Source of the DNA: RBG-16-66-20 sp049651845
Lineage (GTDB): Bacteria; Pseudomonadota; Gammaproteobacteria; Burkholderiales; SG8-39
Direction: 5' to 3'
NCBI GenBank assembly: GCA_049651845.1
Contig: JBASCW010000023.1
Span: 84,329 to 148,328 of the forward strand
DNA: 64,000 nt
Numbering within the stretch: position 1 is the first letter of the stretch; each line of letters begins with the position of its first letter. Position numbers and translations under genes: made by a program. The notes under the pieces were generated by a model. It saw only the letters and a list, made by a program, of their open reading frames with translations, ran no database searches and was not told the DNA's origin. Shown piece by piece: positions 51,718 to 59,588 of the stretch.

Positions 51718-52986
51718 TTGAGGGTTGCGCACGGCGCTCTGCTGAATCTGGCGGGTCATGCCGCGCCGCTGGTCGCCGCGGTCGCGGCCGTTCCCGCGTT
51801 GATCGGCGCCATCGGGCAGGAGCGCTTCGGATTCCTCGCCTTGGCCTGGGCGCTGGTCGGCTACTTCAGCTTCTTCGATCTGGGCCTGGGCCGCGCGCTG
51901 TCGCGGATGGTGGCCGAGAGCGCCGGCGCGCCGCGCGGCGAGCGCCTCGCGGCCCTCTCGGGAAGCACCCTCACCCTGACGCTCGCGCTCGGCGTGGCGG
52001 CCGGTGCGGCGCTCATAGCCGCCGCGGATTGGCTATGTACGCGGGTGCTTTCGCTGCCGGCGCCGCTCGCGCGCGAAGCGGTGCCGGCGATGCAGCTGCT
52101 GGGCGCCTGCCTGCCGTTCGTCACGCTTACGGCGGCGCTGCGCGGCCTTCTGGAAGGGGATCGCGAGTTCGGCTGGGTCAATGCCATCCGCATCCCGGTG
52201 GGGGTCCTGACCTTCGCCGCGCCGCTGGCGGTCGCGTATGCGAGCCCGCGGCTGGACGCGCTCTGCGGCGCACTGCTCGTCCTGCGCGTTGTCACCCTGG
52301 CAGCGCACTGGGCGGCATGTGCGAGGCTGCTCCCATCGCTGGCGGGGCTGCGCATGCCGACGCGCGCAGCTGCGGACGAAGTGCTGGGCTACGGCGCCTG
52401 GGTGACGACCTCCAACATCGCCGGCTCGCTAATGGTCTATGTGGATCGCTTCGTGATCGGGGCGCAGATCTCGATGGCCGCGGTGGCGTACTACACCGCA
52501 CCCTATGAAGTGCTGACGCGGCTCTGGGTGCTGCCGGCGGCCCTGGCTGGCGCGCTTTTTCCGGCATTTGCGGCCGCCGGGCCCGGCGAGCTGCGCAGCC
52601 TCTACCGCAAGGGCATTCTCTCTTTGCTCGGAACCGCAGTTCCCCTGGCTCTGCTGGTCGGCCTGTTCGCGCCGCAATGGCTGGAGCTGTGGCTGGGCGG
52701 GGATTACGCGGCGAAGAGCTCGGCCGCCGCGCTCTGGCTCGGGCTCGGCGTGGCGATCAACTGTCTGGCGCAGGTCCCGTTCACCTTGCTCCAGGCGCGC
52801 GGCCGCGCCGACCTGCCGGGCAAGCTCCACTTGGCCGAGTTGCTTCCCTATCTCGTGCTCCTCTTCGCGCTGATCGCCACGCACGGGATTGAGGGCGCCG
52901 CGATCGCCTGGTGCGCGAGGTGCGTGGTGGATGCGATCATGCTGTTCGTGCTTGCTGCGCGCCACCTGCCCGTGGAGGGTGCCTGA
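51718..52986 (+). CDS. wzx: Polysaccharide flippase (Wzx/MATE-type)
   Basis: The 422-residue protein has 12 predicted helices and flippase features: LIGAIGQERFGFLALAWALV, FDLGLGRALSRMVAES, YVDRFVIGAQISMAAVAYYT and FLLQARGRADLPGKL-like loops. Wzx proteins move undecaprenyl-diphosphate-linked repeat units to the periplasm. The start is TTG at 51718 with GAGG just upstream; no ATG or GTG lies near. A flippase together with the Wzm/Wzt exporter means the locus carries two alternative export systems. No wzy or wzz is recognised with certainty. Confidence 0.85.
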   Translation: MRVAHGALLNLAGHAAPLVAAVAAVPALIGAIGQERFGFLALAWALVGYFSFFDLGLGRALSRMVAESAGAPRGERLAALSGSTLTLTLALGVAAGAALIAAADWLCTRVLSLPAPLAREAVPAMQLLGACLPFVTLTAALRGLLEGDREFGWVNAIRIPVGVLTFAAPLAVAYASPRLDALCGALLVLRVVTLAAHWAACARLLPSLAGLRMPTRAAADEVLGYGAWVTTSNIAGSLMVYVDRFVIGAQISMAAVAYYTAPYEVLTRLWVLPAALAGALFPAFAAAGPGELRSLYRKGILSLLGTAVPLALLVGLFAPQWLELWLGGDYAAKSSAAALWLGLGVAINCLAQVPFTLLQARGRADLPGKLHLAELLPYLVLLFALIATHGIEGAAIAWCARCVVDAIMLFVLAARHLPVEGA

Positions 52987-54014
52987 CCGCTGTCATACGC
53001 TCGGCGCCCGCGCCGCGCTGCGCGGTCTGCGGCACCGAAGGGAGCCCGCTCTACTGGGGCCTGCGCGACCGCCTGTTCTCGGCGCCCGGTGAATGGGTGC
53101 TCGCGAAGTGCCCGCAGGACGGCTGTGGCCTGATCTGGCTGGACCCGATGCCGCTTGCCGAGGATATCGGGACGGCATACGCCGAGTACTACACGCATGC
53201 CGCACCGCTGCCACACCATGGATTGTCCGCGCTCTTTGCCGCTGCCCGGCGTGGTTATCTTGCCGCCATGTGGGGCTACGGGAGCGGCATCGGCCCGGCC
53301 CGGAAGCTGCTCGGCCTGCTGCCGTTCCTTTATCCGGGGCGGCGCACCGACCTGGATTTTTCGGTGATGTGGCTGGAGCCGCGCGCGATGGGGCGGCTGC
53401 TCGACATCGGCGCGGGCGGCGGCGAGCTGGTAGGGCGCATGTGCGATCTCGGCTGGCGCGCGGAAGGCCTGGATTTCGACGTGCAGGCGGTACGCGCCGC
53501 GCGCGCCCGCGGGCTGGTCATGCACGAGGGCGGGTTGCCGGAGCAGCGGTTCGCCGCCGAATCCTACGACGCCGTGACCATGTGCCATTCCCTCGAGCAC
53601 GTGCACGATCCGCTTGCCTGGCTCGCCGAAGCGAGGCGGATCCTGAGGCCGGGAGGACGGCTCGCCATTGCCACGCCGAACAGCCGCAGCCTGCTGCACC
53701 GGCGGTTCGGACAGTACTGGTTCGCGCTCGACCCGCCGCGCCACCTGCATTTGTTCAACCGGGATGCGCTCTCCGCCCTGCTGCGCAAGGCGGGCTTTGC
53801 GGACTTCCGCGTCTTCACGTCGGTGCGCGACGCGAGGGGCGCGTGGCGCGGCAGCCGGGCCATCCGCGGTTCGGGTCGCTTCGACATGACGGCGCGCCCC
53901 GGCGCGGCGCTGCGCATCGCCGGCCAAGCGGTGCAATTTCTCGAATTCATGGTCAGCCTGGCGGACGCCGATGCCGGAGAGGACCTCGTGGCGTTGGCCG
54001 AGCGCACGGCATGA
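52983..54014 (+). CDS. SAM methyltransferase with N-terminal zinc ribbon; possible CTG start
   Basis: The protein starts with a zinc ribbon (CAVCGTEG and CPQDGC), then a class I methyltransferase core with RLLDIGAGGGELVGRM, GLDFDVQAVRAAR and MCHSLEHVHDPLAWLAEARR, and a C-terminal NRDALSALLRKAGF region. It resembles sugar or lipid methyltransferases of glycan loci. The natural junction is CTGA at 52983-52986, where a CTG would overlap the flippase stop just as ATG and GTG do elsewhere, after GGAGG. Conventional starts are GTG 52911 or 52920, with a longer overlap. Length is 343 residues from CTG. Confidence 0.78.
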   Translation: MTAVIRSAPAPRCAVCGTEGSPLYWGLRDRLFSAPGEWVLAKCPQDGCGLIWLDPMPLAEDIGTAYAEYYTHAAPLPHHGLSALFAAARRGYLAAMWGYGSGIGPARKLLGLLPFLYPGRRTDLDFSVMWLEPRAMGRLLDIGAGGGELVGRMCDLGWRAEGLDFDVQAVRAARARGLVMHEGGLPEQRFAAESYDAVTMCHSLEHVHDPLAWLAEARRILRPGGRLAIATPNSRSLLHRRFGQYWFALDPPRHLHLFNRDALSALLRKAGFADFRVFTSVRDARGAWRGSRAIRGSGRFDMTARPGAALRIAGQAVQFLEFMVSLADADAGEDLVALAERTA

Positions 54015-54949
54015 AATTCGGTGTCGCGCTGTGCACCTACAACGGCGAGCGTTATCTGCGCGCGCAGCTGGAAAGCATCGCCGCGCAGTCTCGGCGGCCG
54101 GACCTGCTGGTCGCGTGCGACGACGCGTCGCGGGACGGCACGCCGGCCCTGCTCGAAGCCTGGGCGGCGCAGGCGCCCTTCGAGGTGCGGATCGTGCGCA
54201 ATCCCGCCAATCTCGGCTACCTGCGCAATTTTGAGCAGGCCGTCGCGCTCTGCGATGCTGACCTCGTCGCCCTGAGCGATCAGGACGACTGCTGGCGCGA
54301 CGACAAGCTGGAAAAGCTCGAAGCGGTCTTCCGGACGGATGCGCAGGCGGCCGCGGTATTTTCGGACGCCGAGATCGTGGACGAGGATCTGAGGCCGCTC
54401 GGCTACGGCCTGCTCGACGTGCTTCGGGTGAGCGATGCGGAGCGCGAAGCGGCGCGCGCGGGGCGGCTCCTGCCCGTGCTGCTGCGCCGGAACGTCGTCG
54501 CAGGGGCCACGCTTGCGTTGCGCGCCGGCTGGAAGAGCCGGCTGCTGCCGATGCCGGACAGCGTGGTGCACGACGAGTGGATCGCGCTCTTCGCCGCAGC
54601 CCACGGCGCGCTGCGCTTCGTCCCGGAACGCCTGATCCGCTACCGCCAGCACGCCGCCAACCAGATCGGCGCCCGGCGCTGGAACCTCGCTGAGCATTAC
54701 CGCAGCCTGCAAAGGCCGCGCCGCGCCGAGAACCGCAGGGTGCTCGCGCTGATGAACCGGCTGCGCGAGCGCCTCGGCCGCGGCGACCCGGGAATCGAGG
54801 GTAAGATCGCGCACCTCGAGCGCCGCGTGGCGCTGCCGCCGGCGCGCCTGCTGAGGCTGCCGGCCATCGCGGCCGAATACATGAACGGCCGCTATTCGCG
54901 CTACTCCTCGGGGTGGCGCACCGCGGTGCGCGACCTAATCTCGCCGTGA
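54011..54949 (+). CDS. Glycosyltransferase family 2 (rhamnosyltransferase-like)
   Basis: The 312-residue GT2 protein begins FGVALCTYNGERYLRAQLES, has LLVACDDASRDGTPALLE and the catalytic LSDQDDCWRDDKLEKL, then VVAGATLALRAGW and HDEWIALFAAAHG. The SDQDDxW motif is typical of rhamnosyl- and related transferases of O-antigen loci. It probably adds one sugar of the repeat unit. ATGA overlap with the methyltransferase and GTGA with the next GT2 gene. Confidence 0.88.
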   Translation: MKFGVALCTYNGERYLRAQLESIAAQSRRPDLLVACDDASRDGTPALLEAWAAQAPFEVRIVRNPANLGYLRNFEQAVALCDADLVALSDQDDCWRDDKLEKLEAVFRTDAQAAAVFSDAEIVDEDLRPLGYGLLDVLRVSDAEREAARAGRLLPVLLRRNVVAGATLALRAGWKSRLLPMPDSVVHDEWIALFAAAHGALRFVPERLIRYRQHAANQIGARRWNLAEHYRSLQRPRRAENRRVLALMNRLRERLGRGDPGIEGKIAHLERRVALPPARLLRLPAIAAEYMNGRYSRYSSGWRTAVRDLISP

Positions 54950-55680
54950 CGCCGTCCGGGACGCGGGCTTCGGTGTGCATGGCGACCTGCAATGGCGAGC
55001 GTTTCATCGAGCCGCAGGTCGCCTCGATCCTGGCGCAGCTCGGGCCGCAGGACGAGATCGTCGTGTCCGACGACCATTCCAGCGACCGCACGCTGGAGAA
55101 GATCCGGGGCTTCGGCGACAGGCGCATCAGGGTCTTCAAGAATCCGCGCCGCGGGGTGACCGCGAACTTCGAGAATGCGCTCGCCCATGCGACCGGGGAG
55201 TTCGTGTTTCTCTCCGACCAGGACGACGTCTGGCTGGAGGGCAAGCGCGCGACGATGTGCGATGCGCTTGCATCACATGCCCTGGTGCTGAGCGACTGCC
55301 GGGTGGCGGATGCCGAGGGCAGGCTGCTGCACGAGTCGTATTTCGCTCTGCTCGGATCGCGCCCGGGCCTCGTGCGTAACTTCCTGCGCAACAGCTATCT
55401 CGGCTGCTGCATGGCCTTCCGCCGCGGCCTGCTCGAGCTTGCCTTGCCCATCCCCGCCGCGGTAGCGCACGACTACTGGATCGGCATGCTCGGTGAGCTC
55501 ACCGGGAAGCCGCTCTTCCTCGCGCGCGCGCTGCTGATGTATCGCCGCCATGGCGCGACGGCCTCCTTCGCGGGAGGGAAGAGTGGCAGACCTCTGGCCA
55601 CGCGTATCGGCTCGCGTGTCGTCCTCGCCTGGCACCTGCTGCGCCGCATGGGAACAATCCGGGCACGCCGTGGCGGCTGA
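54946..55680 (+). CDS. Glycosyltransferase family 2
   Basis: The 244-residue protein shows SVCMATCNGERFIEPQVASI, VVSDDHSSDRTLEKI, LSDQDDVWLEGKRATM and HDYWIGMLGEL, matching the previous GT2 in motif order. The two are probably duplicates with different acceptor use. GTG start at 54946 overlaps the upstream stop; an in-frame ATG at 54913 would only add an unconserved leader. It lacks the long C-terminal extension of its neighbour. Confidence 0.87.
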   Translation: MTPSGTRASVCMATCNGERFIEPQVASILAQLGPQDEIVVSDDHSSDRTLEKIRGFGDRRIRVFKNPRRGVTANFENALAHATGEFVFLSDQDDVWLEGKRATMCDALASHALVLSDCRVADAEGRLLHESYFALLGSRPGLVRNFLRNSYLGCCMAFRRGLLELALPIPAAVAHDYWIGMLGELTGKPLFLARALLMYRRHGATASFAGGKSGRPLATRIGSRVVLAWHLLRRMGTIRARRGG

Positions 55681-56818
55681 TTCTATCCGCGTGCTGCAGT
55701 TCGGCCGTTACGCCGACGAGAACTTCGGCGGCGTTGAGCGCGTGGTGCAGAATCTTGTGCGCGCGCTTGAGGGAAGTGCGATCTGTGTCAATCTGGTCGC
55801 CGGCCGTGGCTTCCGACCGGTCGGTGCGGACTGGCCCTGCAAGATTGTGCGCACCCGCGCGCTCGCGACGGTCGCGAGTGTGCCGCTGTGCCCGGCGATG
55901 CCGTGGACCGCGCGCCGACTGCACCGCCGTCACGATTTCCAGATCGCGCACCTGCATTTTCCTGATCCGATGTCGCATCTTGCCGCACTCGCGCTGCCGC
56001 GCTCAGTGCGGACGGTGATCACCTGGCACAGCGACATCGTGCGGCAGAAGAATCTGCTCAAGCCGTACCTGCCGCTGCTGCGGCGCTTCGTCGCGCGAGC
56101 GCACGCCGTCGTCGCCGCGACGCCGGCGCACTTCGAGAGCATGGCCCAGCTCGCCGCATTGACCCGCCCGGAGCAGCGCGCGGTCGTTCCCTATGGTTTT
56201 GACCTTGCGCCGCTGCAGAGACCGCACCCGCTCGCCGCGGAGCTGCGCCGCCGGCACGGCGGACGCATCGTATTCGCGCTCGGCCGGCACGTGTACTACA
56301 AGGGTTTCGAGTATCTGGTGCGCGCGATGGCCGCGGTGCCGGATGCAGTGCTGCTGCTGGGCGGGCGGGGGCCGCTGACGGATGATCTCAAGCGCACGGC
56401 GGCACAGTCCGGAGCGGGCGCGCGCGTCGTGTTCGCCGGTCCGATTCCCGAGGCCGATCTCGGCGCCTATTACCAGGCCTGCGACGTGTTCTGCCTGCCT
56501 TCCGTCGAGCCCTCCGAAGCCTTCGGCATCGTGCAGGTCGAGGCGATGGGTTGCGGCAAGCCCGTGGTGTGCGCGGATCTCAAGAACGGCGTGAACTGGG
56601 TCAACCAGGACGGCGTGACCGGGCTTGCCGTTCCGCCGCGCGACGAGCGCTCGCTCGCCGCGGCCTTGAACAAGTTGCTGGATGATCCGGCGCTGCGCGA
56701 GCGTCTCGGCGCCGCCGCCGCGATTCGGGCCGAGCAGCAATTTTCGCTCGCCGCGCTGCGCGAGGGCATGCTCGCGGTCTATCGCCGGGTGCTCGGCAAG
56801 CCGGCCTACCGCCCGTAG
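55670..56818 (+). CDS. Glycosyltransferase family 4 (GT-B)
   Basis: The 382-residue protein has an N-terminal domain with YADENFGGVERVVQNLVRAL and HLHFPDPMSHLAAL. The C-terminal donor domain has VFALGRHVYYKGFEYLVRAM, VFAGPIPEADLGAYYQACDV, PSVEPSEAFGIVQVEAMGCG (with the E-x7-E pair) and GLAVPPRDERSLAAAL. The ORF extends upstream to 55550, but GTG 55670 starts directly before the first strand. It overlaps the previous gene by 11 bases and the convergent cpsB gene by 13. Confidence 0.9.
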   Translation: MAADSIRVLQFGRYADENFGGVERVVQNLVRALEGSAICVNLVAGRGFRPVGADWPCKIVRTRALATVASVPLCPAMPWTARRLHRRHDFQIAHLHFPDPMSHLAALALPRSVRTVITWHSDIVRQKNLLKPYLPLLRRFVARAHAVVAATPAHFESMAQLAALTRPEQRAVVPYGFDLAPLQRPHPLAAELRRRHGGRIVFALGRHVYYKGFEYLVRAMAAVPDAVLLLGGRGPLTDDLKRTAAQSGAGARVVFAGPIPEADLGAYYQACDVFCLPSVEPSEAFGIVQVEAMGCGKPVVCADLKNGVNWVNQDGVTGLAVPPRDERSLAAALNKLLDDPALRERLGAAAAIRAEQQFSLAALREGMLAVYRRVLGKPAYRP

Positions 56819-58242
56819 CGGTCCTCGAACCGCTCGATGTCGTCCTCGCCCAGGTAGCTGCCCGACTGCACCTCGATAATGAGCAGCGGCTCCTTGCCCG
56901 GGTTTTCCAGCCGGTGCCTGGTGCCCACCGGGATGTAGGTGGACTGGTTTTCTTCCAGGTACAGCGTGTCCTCGCCGCGCGTCACGCGCGCGCGGCCCGA
57001 GACCACCACCCAGTGCTCGGCGCGCTTGCGGTGCAGTTGCAGCGACAATGCGGCGCCGGGCTTCACCATCAGGCGCTTCACCTGGAAGCGCTCGCCTTCG
57101 TCCACCTGCTCGTAGTAGCCCCAGGGCCGGTAGACGCGCGTGTGGGAGAGGTGCTCGGAGCGGTTGGCGCGCTTCAGGTCCTCGACCACGTCGCGCACGT
57201 CCTGGCTCCTCGAGCGGTCGGCGACCAGCAGCGCGTCGTCGGAATCCACGATGATCAGGCCCTCGACGCCGAGCGTGGCGACCAGGCGCCGGTCGGCGAA
57301 GACGAGCGTGTCCTTGGTGTCCTGCAGCTGCACGTCGCCGCGCGCGGCGTTGCCCGCGCCGTCCTTCTCGGCGAGCTCCCAGAGCGCGCCCCATGAGCCT
57401 ACGTCGCTCCATTCGAACTCGGCCGGGATCACCGCCGCGTGCGCGGTGCGCTCCATCACCGCGCGGTCGATGGCCTCGGCGGGGCAGGCGAGGAAGGCCT
57501 CCTTGCCCAGGCGCAGGAAGCCGAGGTCCTCGGTCGATTCCGCGAACGCCCGGCGCGCCGCCGCGAGGATGTCGGGCCGGTAGTGGCCGAGCTCATCCAG
57601 CACGCGCTTCGCGCCGAAGACGAACATGCCGCTGTTCCAGTAGGCGCGCCCGGTGTCGATGAGGCGCTTGGCTTCCGCTTCGGCGGGCTTTTCTACGAAG
57701 CGCGCGACCTTGTAGGCGTCGCCCGCCACGGCGTGGCCGCTGTCCTTCAGCAGCTGGCCTCGCTCGATGTAGCCGAAGCCGCTGTCGGGGCGCGCGGGCT
57801 TGATGCCGAAGGTGGCGAGCATGCCCGCGCGCGCCACCTCGGCGGCGCGGTGCACCGCATCGTTGAACGCCGCCTCGCCGCGGATCGCGTGGTCCGAGGC
57901 GAGCACCAGCAGCACCGGGTCCTCTTTCTCGCAGGCGAGCGCGGCCACGGCCACCGCGGCGGCGGTGCTGCGGCCGGCGGGCTCGAGGATGATGCGTGTG
58001 TCGGCGCCCGATATGCCGATTTCCGCGAGCTGGTCCTGCACGAGAAAGCGGTGCGCCTCGTTGCAGATGACGAGTATCGTCGCGTTACCTGAGGCCGCGC
58101 GCGCGCGCAGCGCCGTGTCCTGCAGCAGGGTGCGGCCGGTGACGAGCGGCAGGAACTGCTTGGGCAGCAGCTGGCGCGACACCGGCCACAGGCGGCTGCC
58201 CGCGCCGCCGCAGAGGATCACCGGGACGATACTCGCGGACAT
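56806..58242 (-). CDS. manC: Mannose-1-phosphate guanylyltransferase / mannose-6-phosphate isomerase
   Basis: The 478-residue bifunctional enzyme supplies GDP-mannose for the Gmd/Fcl pathway. The N-terminal nucleotidyltransferase domain has CGGAGSRLWPVSR (11-23) and PKQFLPL, and VEKPAEAEAKRLI appears near residue 180. The C-terminal cupin (about 370-478) has PWGYYEQVDEGERFQVKR, HRKRAEHWVVVSG and YIPVGTRHRLENPG, the type II phosphomannose isomerase. It is a single-gene minus-strand unit (also known as cpsB). Confidence 0.95.
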   Translation of the reverse strand: MSASIVPVILCGGAGSRLWPVSRQLLPKQFLPLVTGRTLLQDTALRARAASGNATILVICNEAHRFLVQDQLAEIGISGADTRIILEPAGRSTAAAVAVAALACEKEDPVLLVLASDHAIRGEAAFNDAVHRAAEVARAGMLATFGIKPARPDSGFGYIERGQLLKDSGHAVAGDAYKVARFVEKPAEAEAKRLIDTGRAYWNSGMFVFGAKRVLDELGHYRPDILAAARRAFAESTEDLGFLRLGKEAFLACPAEAIDRAVMERTAHAAVIPAEFEWSDVGSWGALWELAEKDGAGNAARGDVQLQDTKDTLVFADRRLVATLGVEGLIIVDSDDALLVADRSRSQDVRDVVEDLKRANRSEHLSHTRVYRPWGYYEQVDEGERFQVKRLMVKPGAALSLQLHRKRAEHWVVVSGRARVTRGEDTLYLEENQSTYIPVGTRHRLENPGKEPLLIIEVQSGSYLGEDDIERFEDRYGR

Positions 58243-58279
58243 CGCGCTACTGTAGCCCAGGTTTTGGGCGGGTCCTTCT

Positions 58280-58322
58280 CATCCTTGCATTTTGTGCGAC
58301 ACATGCACAAAATGCAAGGATG
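58280..58322. repeat. Perfect 18-bp inverted repeat covering an ATG start
   Basis: Arms CATCCTTGCATTTTGTGC (58280-58297) and GCACAAAATGCAAGGATG (58305-58322) are perfectly complementary, with a 7-base loop GACACAT. The last three bases of the right arm are the ATG of the ATPase gene (58320). The hairpin would mask the start in mRNA, or the site could bind a dimeric regulator. A related palindrome follows the gene (59527-59563). Confidence 0.92.
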
Positions 58323-59471
58323 AAGGGAACTCGGATCGAGCGCCAACGCCTGGCCTCGAGGGTCGTACTGGCGCTTCGGCGCAGCCGCGTGGTGGCGTTG
58401 ACCGGGCCGCGCCAGTGCGGCAAGACGACGCTCGCTCGTTCGCTCGCCACGGCGGGTCGCGGCGCCTACTTCGACCTGGAGGATCCGGTCGCGGCGGCGA
58501 TGCTTGCCGAGCCGCTTACGGCGCTCGGTCCGCTGCGCGGCCTGGTCGTGATCGACGAAGTCCAGCGCGCCCCGCAGCTGTTTCCGGTCCTGCGCGTGCT
58601 TGCCGACCGCGATCCGGGCCCGGCACGCTTCCTGCTGCTCGGCAGCGCCTCGCCCGAGCTGACGCGGCAGGCCTCCGAGAGCCTCGCCGGCCGCGTCGAG
58701 TTCGTCGACATGGCGGGCTTCACGCTCGAGGAGGTCGGGAAAGGTGCGCTACGCCGGCTCTGGCAGCGCGGCGGCTTCCCGCGCGCCTTTCTCGCGCGCG
58801 GCGAGGCGGCGAGCCTGGCGTGGCGCGAGGACTTCATCCGCACCTTTCTAGAGCGCGACGTGCGCAATCTCGGGATCAACATTCCGGCGCCCGCGCTGCG
58901 CCGCCTTTGGACGATGCTCGCGCATTACCACGGCCAGATATGGAACGCGTCCGAGATCGGGCGCGCGCTCGGCGAAGCGCATACAACCGTCAAGCGCCAC
59001 GCCGACAGTCTCGCGGGCGCGCTGGTCGTGCGCCAGCTGCAGCCGTGGTTCGAGAATCTGGGCAAGCGCCAGATCAAGGCGCCCAAGGTCTATGTGCGCG
59101 ATTCCGGCCTGCTGCACGCCCTGCTCGGCATCGGTTCGGGCGCGGCGCTGGCGCAGCATCCCAAGGCCGGCGCCTCGTGGGAGGGGTTCGTCATCGAGCA
59201 GGCGCTCGCGGCAGCCGGCGAGCGCAATGCCTACTACTGGGGGACGCAATCGGGCGCCGAGCTCGATCTGCTGCTGCTGCGGGGCGGCAAACGCTACGGC
59301 GTCGAAGTGAAGCATGCGGACGCACCCCGGCTCACCAAGTCCATGGCGATTGCCCAGCACGATCTCCGCCTGGAGCGCCTGTTCGTGGTTTACCCCGGCA
59401 GCGAAACCTACGCGCTCGGCGCGCACGCCGTGGCGCTCGGGCTGCCGGAGTTGCTGCGCCGCCTGAGGTGA
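58320..59471 (+). CDS. AAA ATPase with DUF4143-like C-terminal domain
   Basis: The 383-residue protein has Walker A GPRQCGKTT (29-37), Walker B LVVIDEVQRAPQLFP and sensor LLLGSASPELTRQ. The C-terminal region has YVRDSGLLHALLGI and GAELDLLLLRGGKRYGVEVK, which resembles a PD-(D/E)xK nuclease-like core. Such stand-alone ATPases are widespread, often mobile or variably present, and their function is unclear. It has no evident role in glycan synthesis. The ATG lies within a perfect palindrome and a related imperfect palindrome follows the stop, so the gene is bracketed by CATCCTTGCA-type elements. Confidence 0.88.
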   Translation: MKGTRIERQRLASRVVLALRRSRVVALTGPRQCGKTTLARSLATAGRGAYFDLEDPVAAAMLAEPLTALGPLRGLVVIDEVQRAPQLFPVLRVLADRDPGPARFLLLGSASPELTRQASESLAGRVEFVDMAGFTLEEVGKGALRRLWQRGGFPRAFLARGEAASLAWREDFIRTFLERDVRNLGINIPAPALRRLWTMLAHYHGQIWNASEIGRALGEAHTTVKRHADSLAGALVVRQLQPWFENLGKRQIKAPKVYVRDSGLLHALLGIGSGAALAQHPKAGASWEGFVIEQALAAAGERNAYYWGTQSGAELDLLLLRGGKRYGVEVKHADAPRLTKSMAIAQHDLRLERLFVVYPGSETYALGAHAVALGLPELLRRLR

Positions 59472-59526
59472 AGGGCGGCTTTCTTCCGCTGCCGCCCGCT
59501 ACCGTCTCGAAGCCGCATCCGGCCAT

Positions 59527-59563
59527 CCTTGCAAAAGCTCCATGAGATGGAGGATTTGCAAGG
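59527..59563. repeat. Imperfect 17-bp inverted repeat downstream of the ATPase
   Basis: Arms CCTTGCAAAAGCTCCAT (59527-59543) and ATGGAGGATTTGCAAGG (59547-59563) pair at 15 of 17 positions with a 3-base loop. CATCCTTGCA at 59524-59533 is identical to 58280-58289. It sits between convergent genes (59471 and 59589) and could act as a bidirectional terminator, although no T run follows. Its shared core with the upstream palindrome argues for a common origin or a common binding protein. Confidence 0.75.
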
Positions 59564-59588
59564 TTGTGAGCCGGGCGCGTGCCGGCGC

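Noticed and set aside
52848..55391. An 847-codon minus-strand frame
   Set aside because: Arg/Ser/Ala-rich translation with no motif, antisense to a methyltransferase and two GT2 genes that are well supported.
58280..59563. An insertion sequence carrying the AAA ATPase
   Set aside because: The protein has no transposase DDE or serine/tyrosine recombinase motif, and I found no short target duplication outside the palindromes. Reported instead as a palindrome-flanked gene of unknown mobility.
59527..59563. A standard Rho-independent terminator
   Set aside because: The hairpin is long enough but no T-rich tract follows on either strand, so a terminator role is left as a possibility only.
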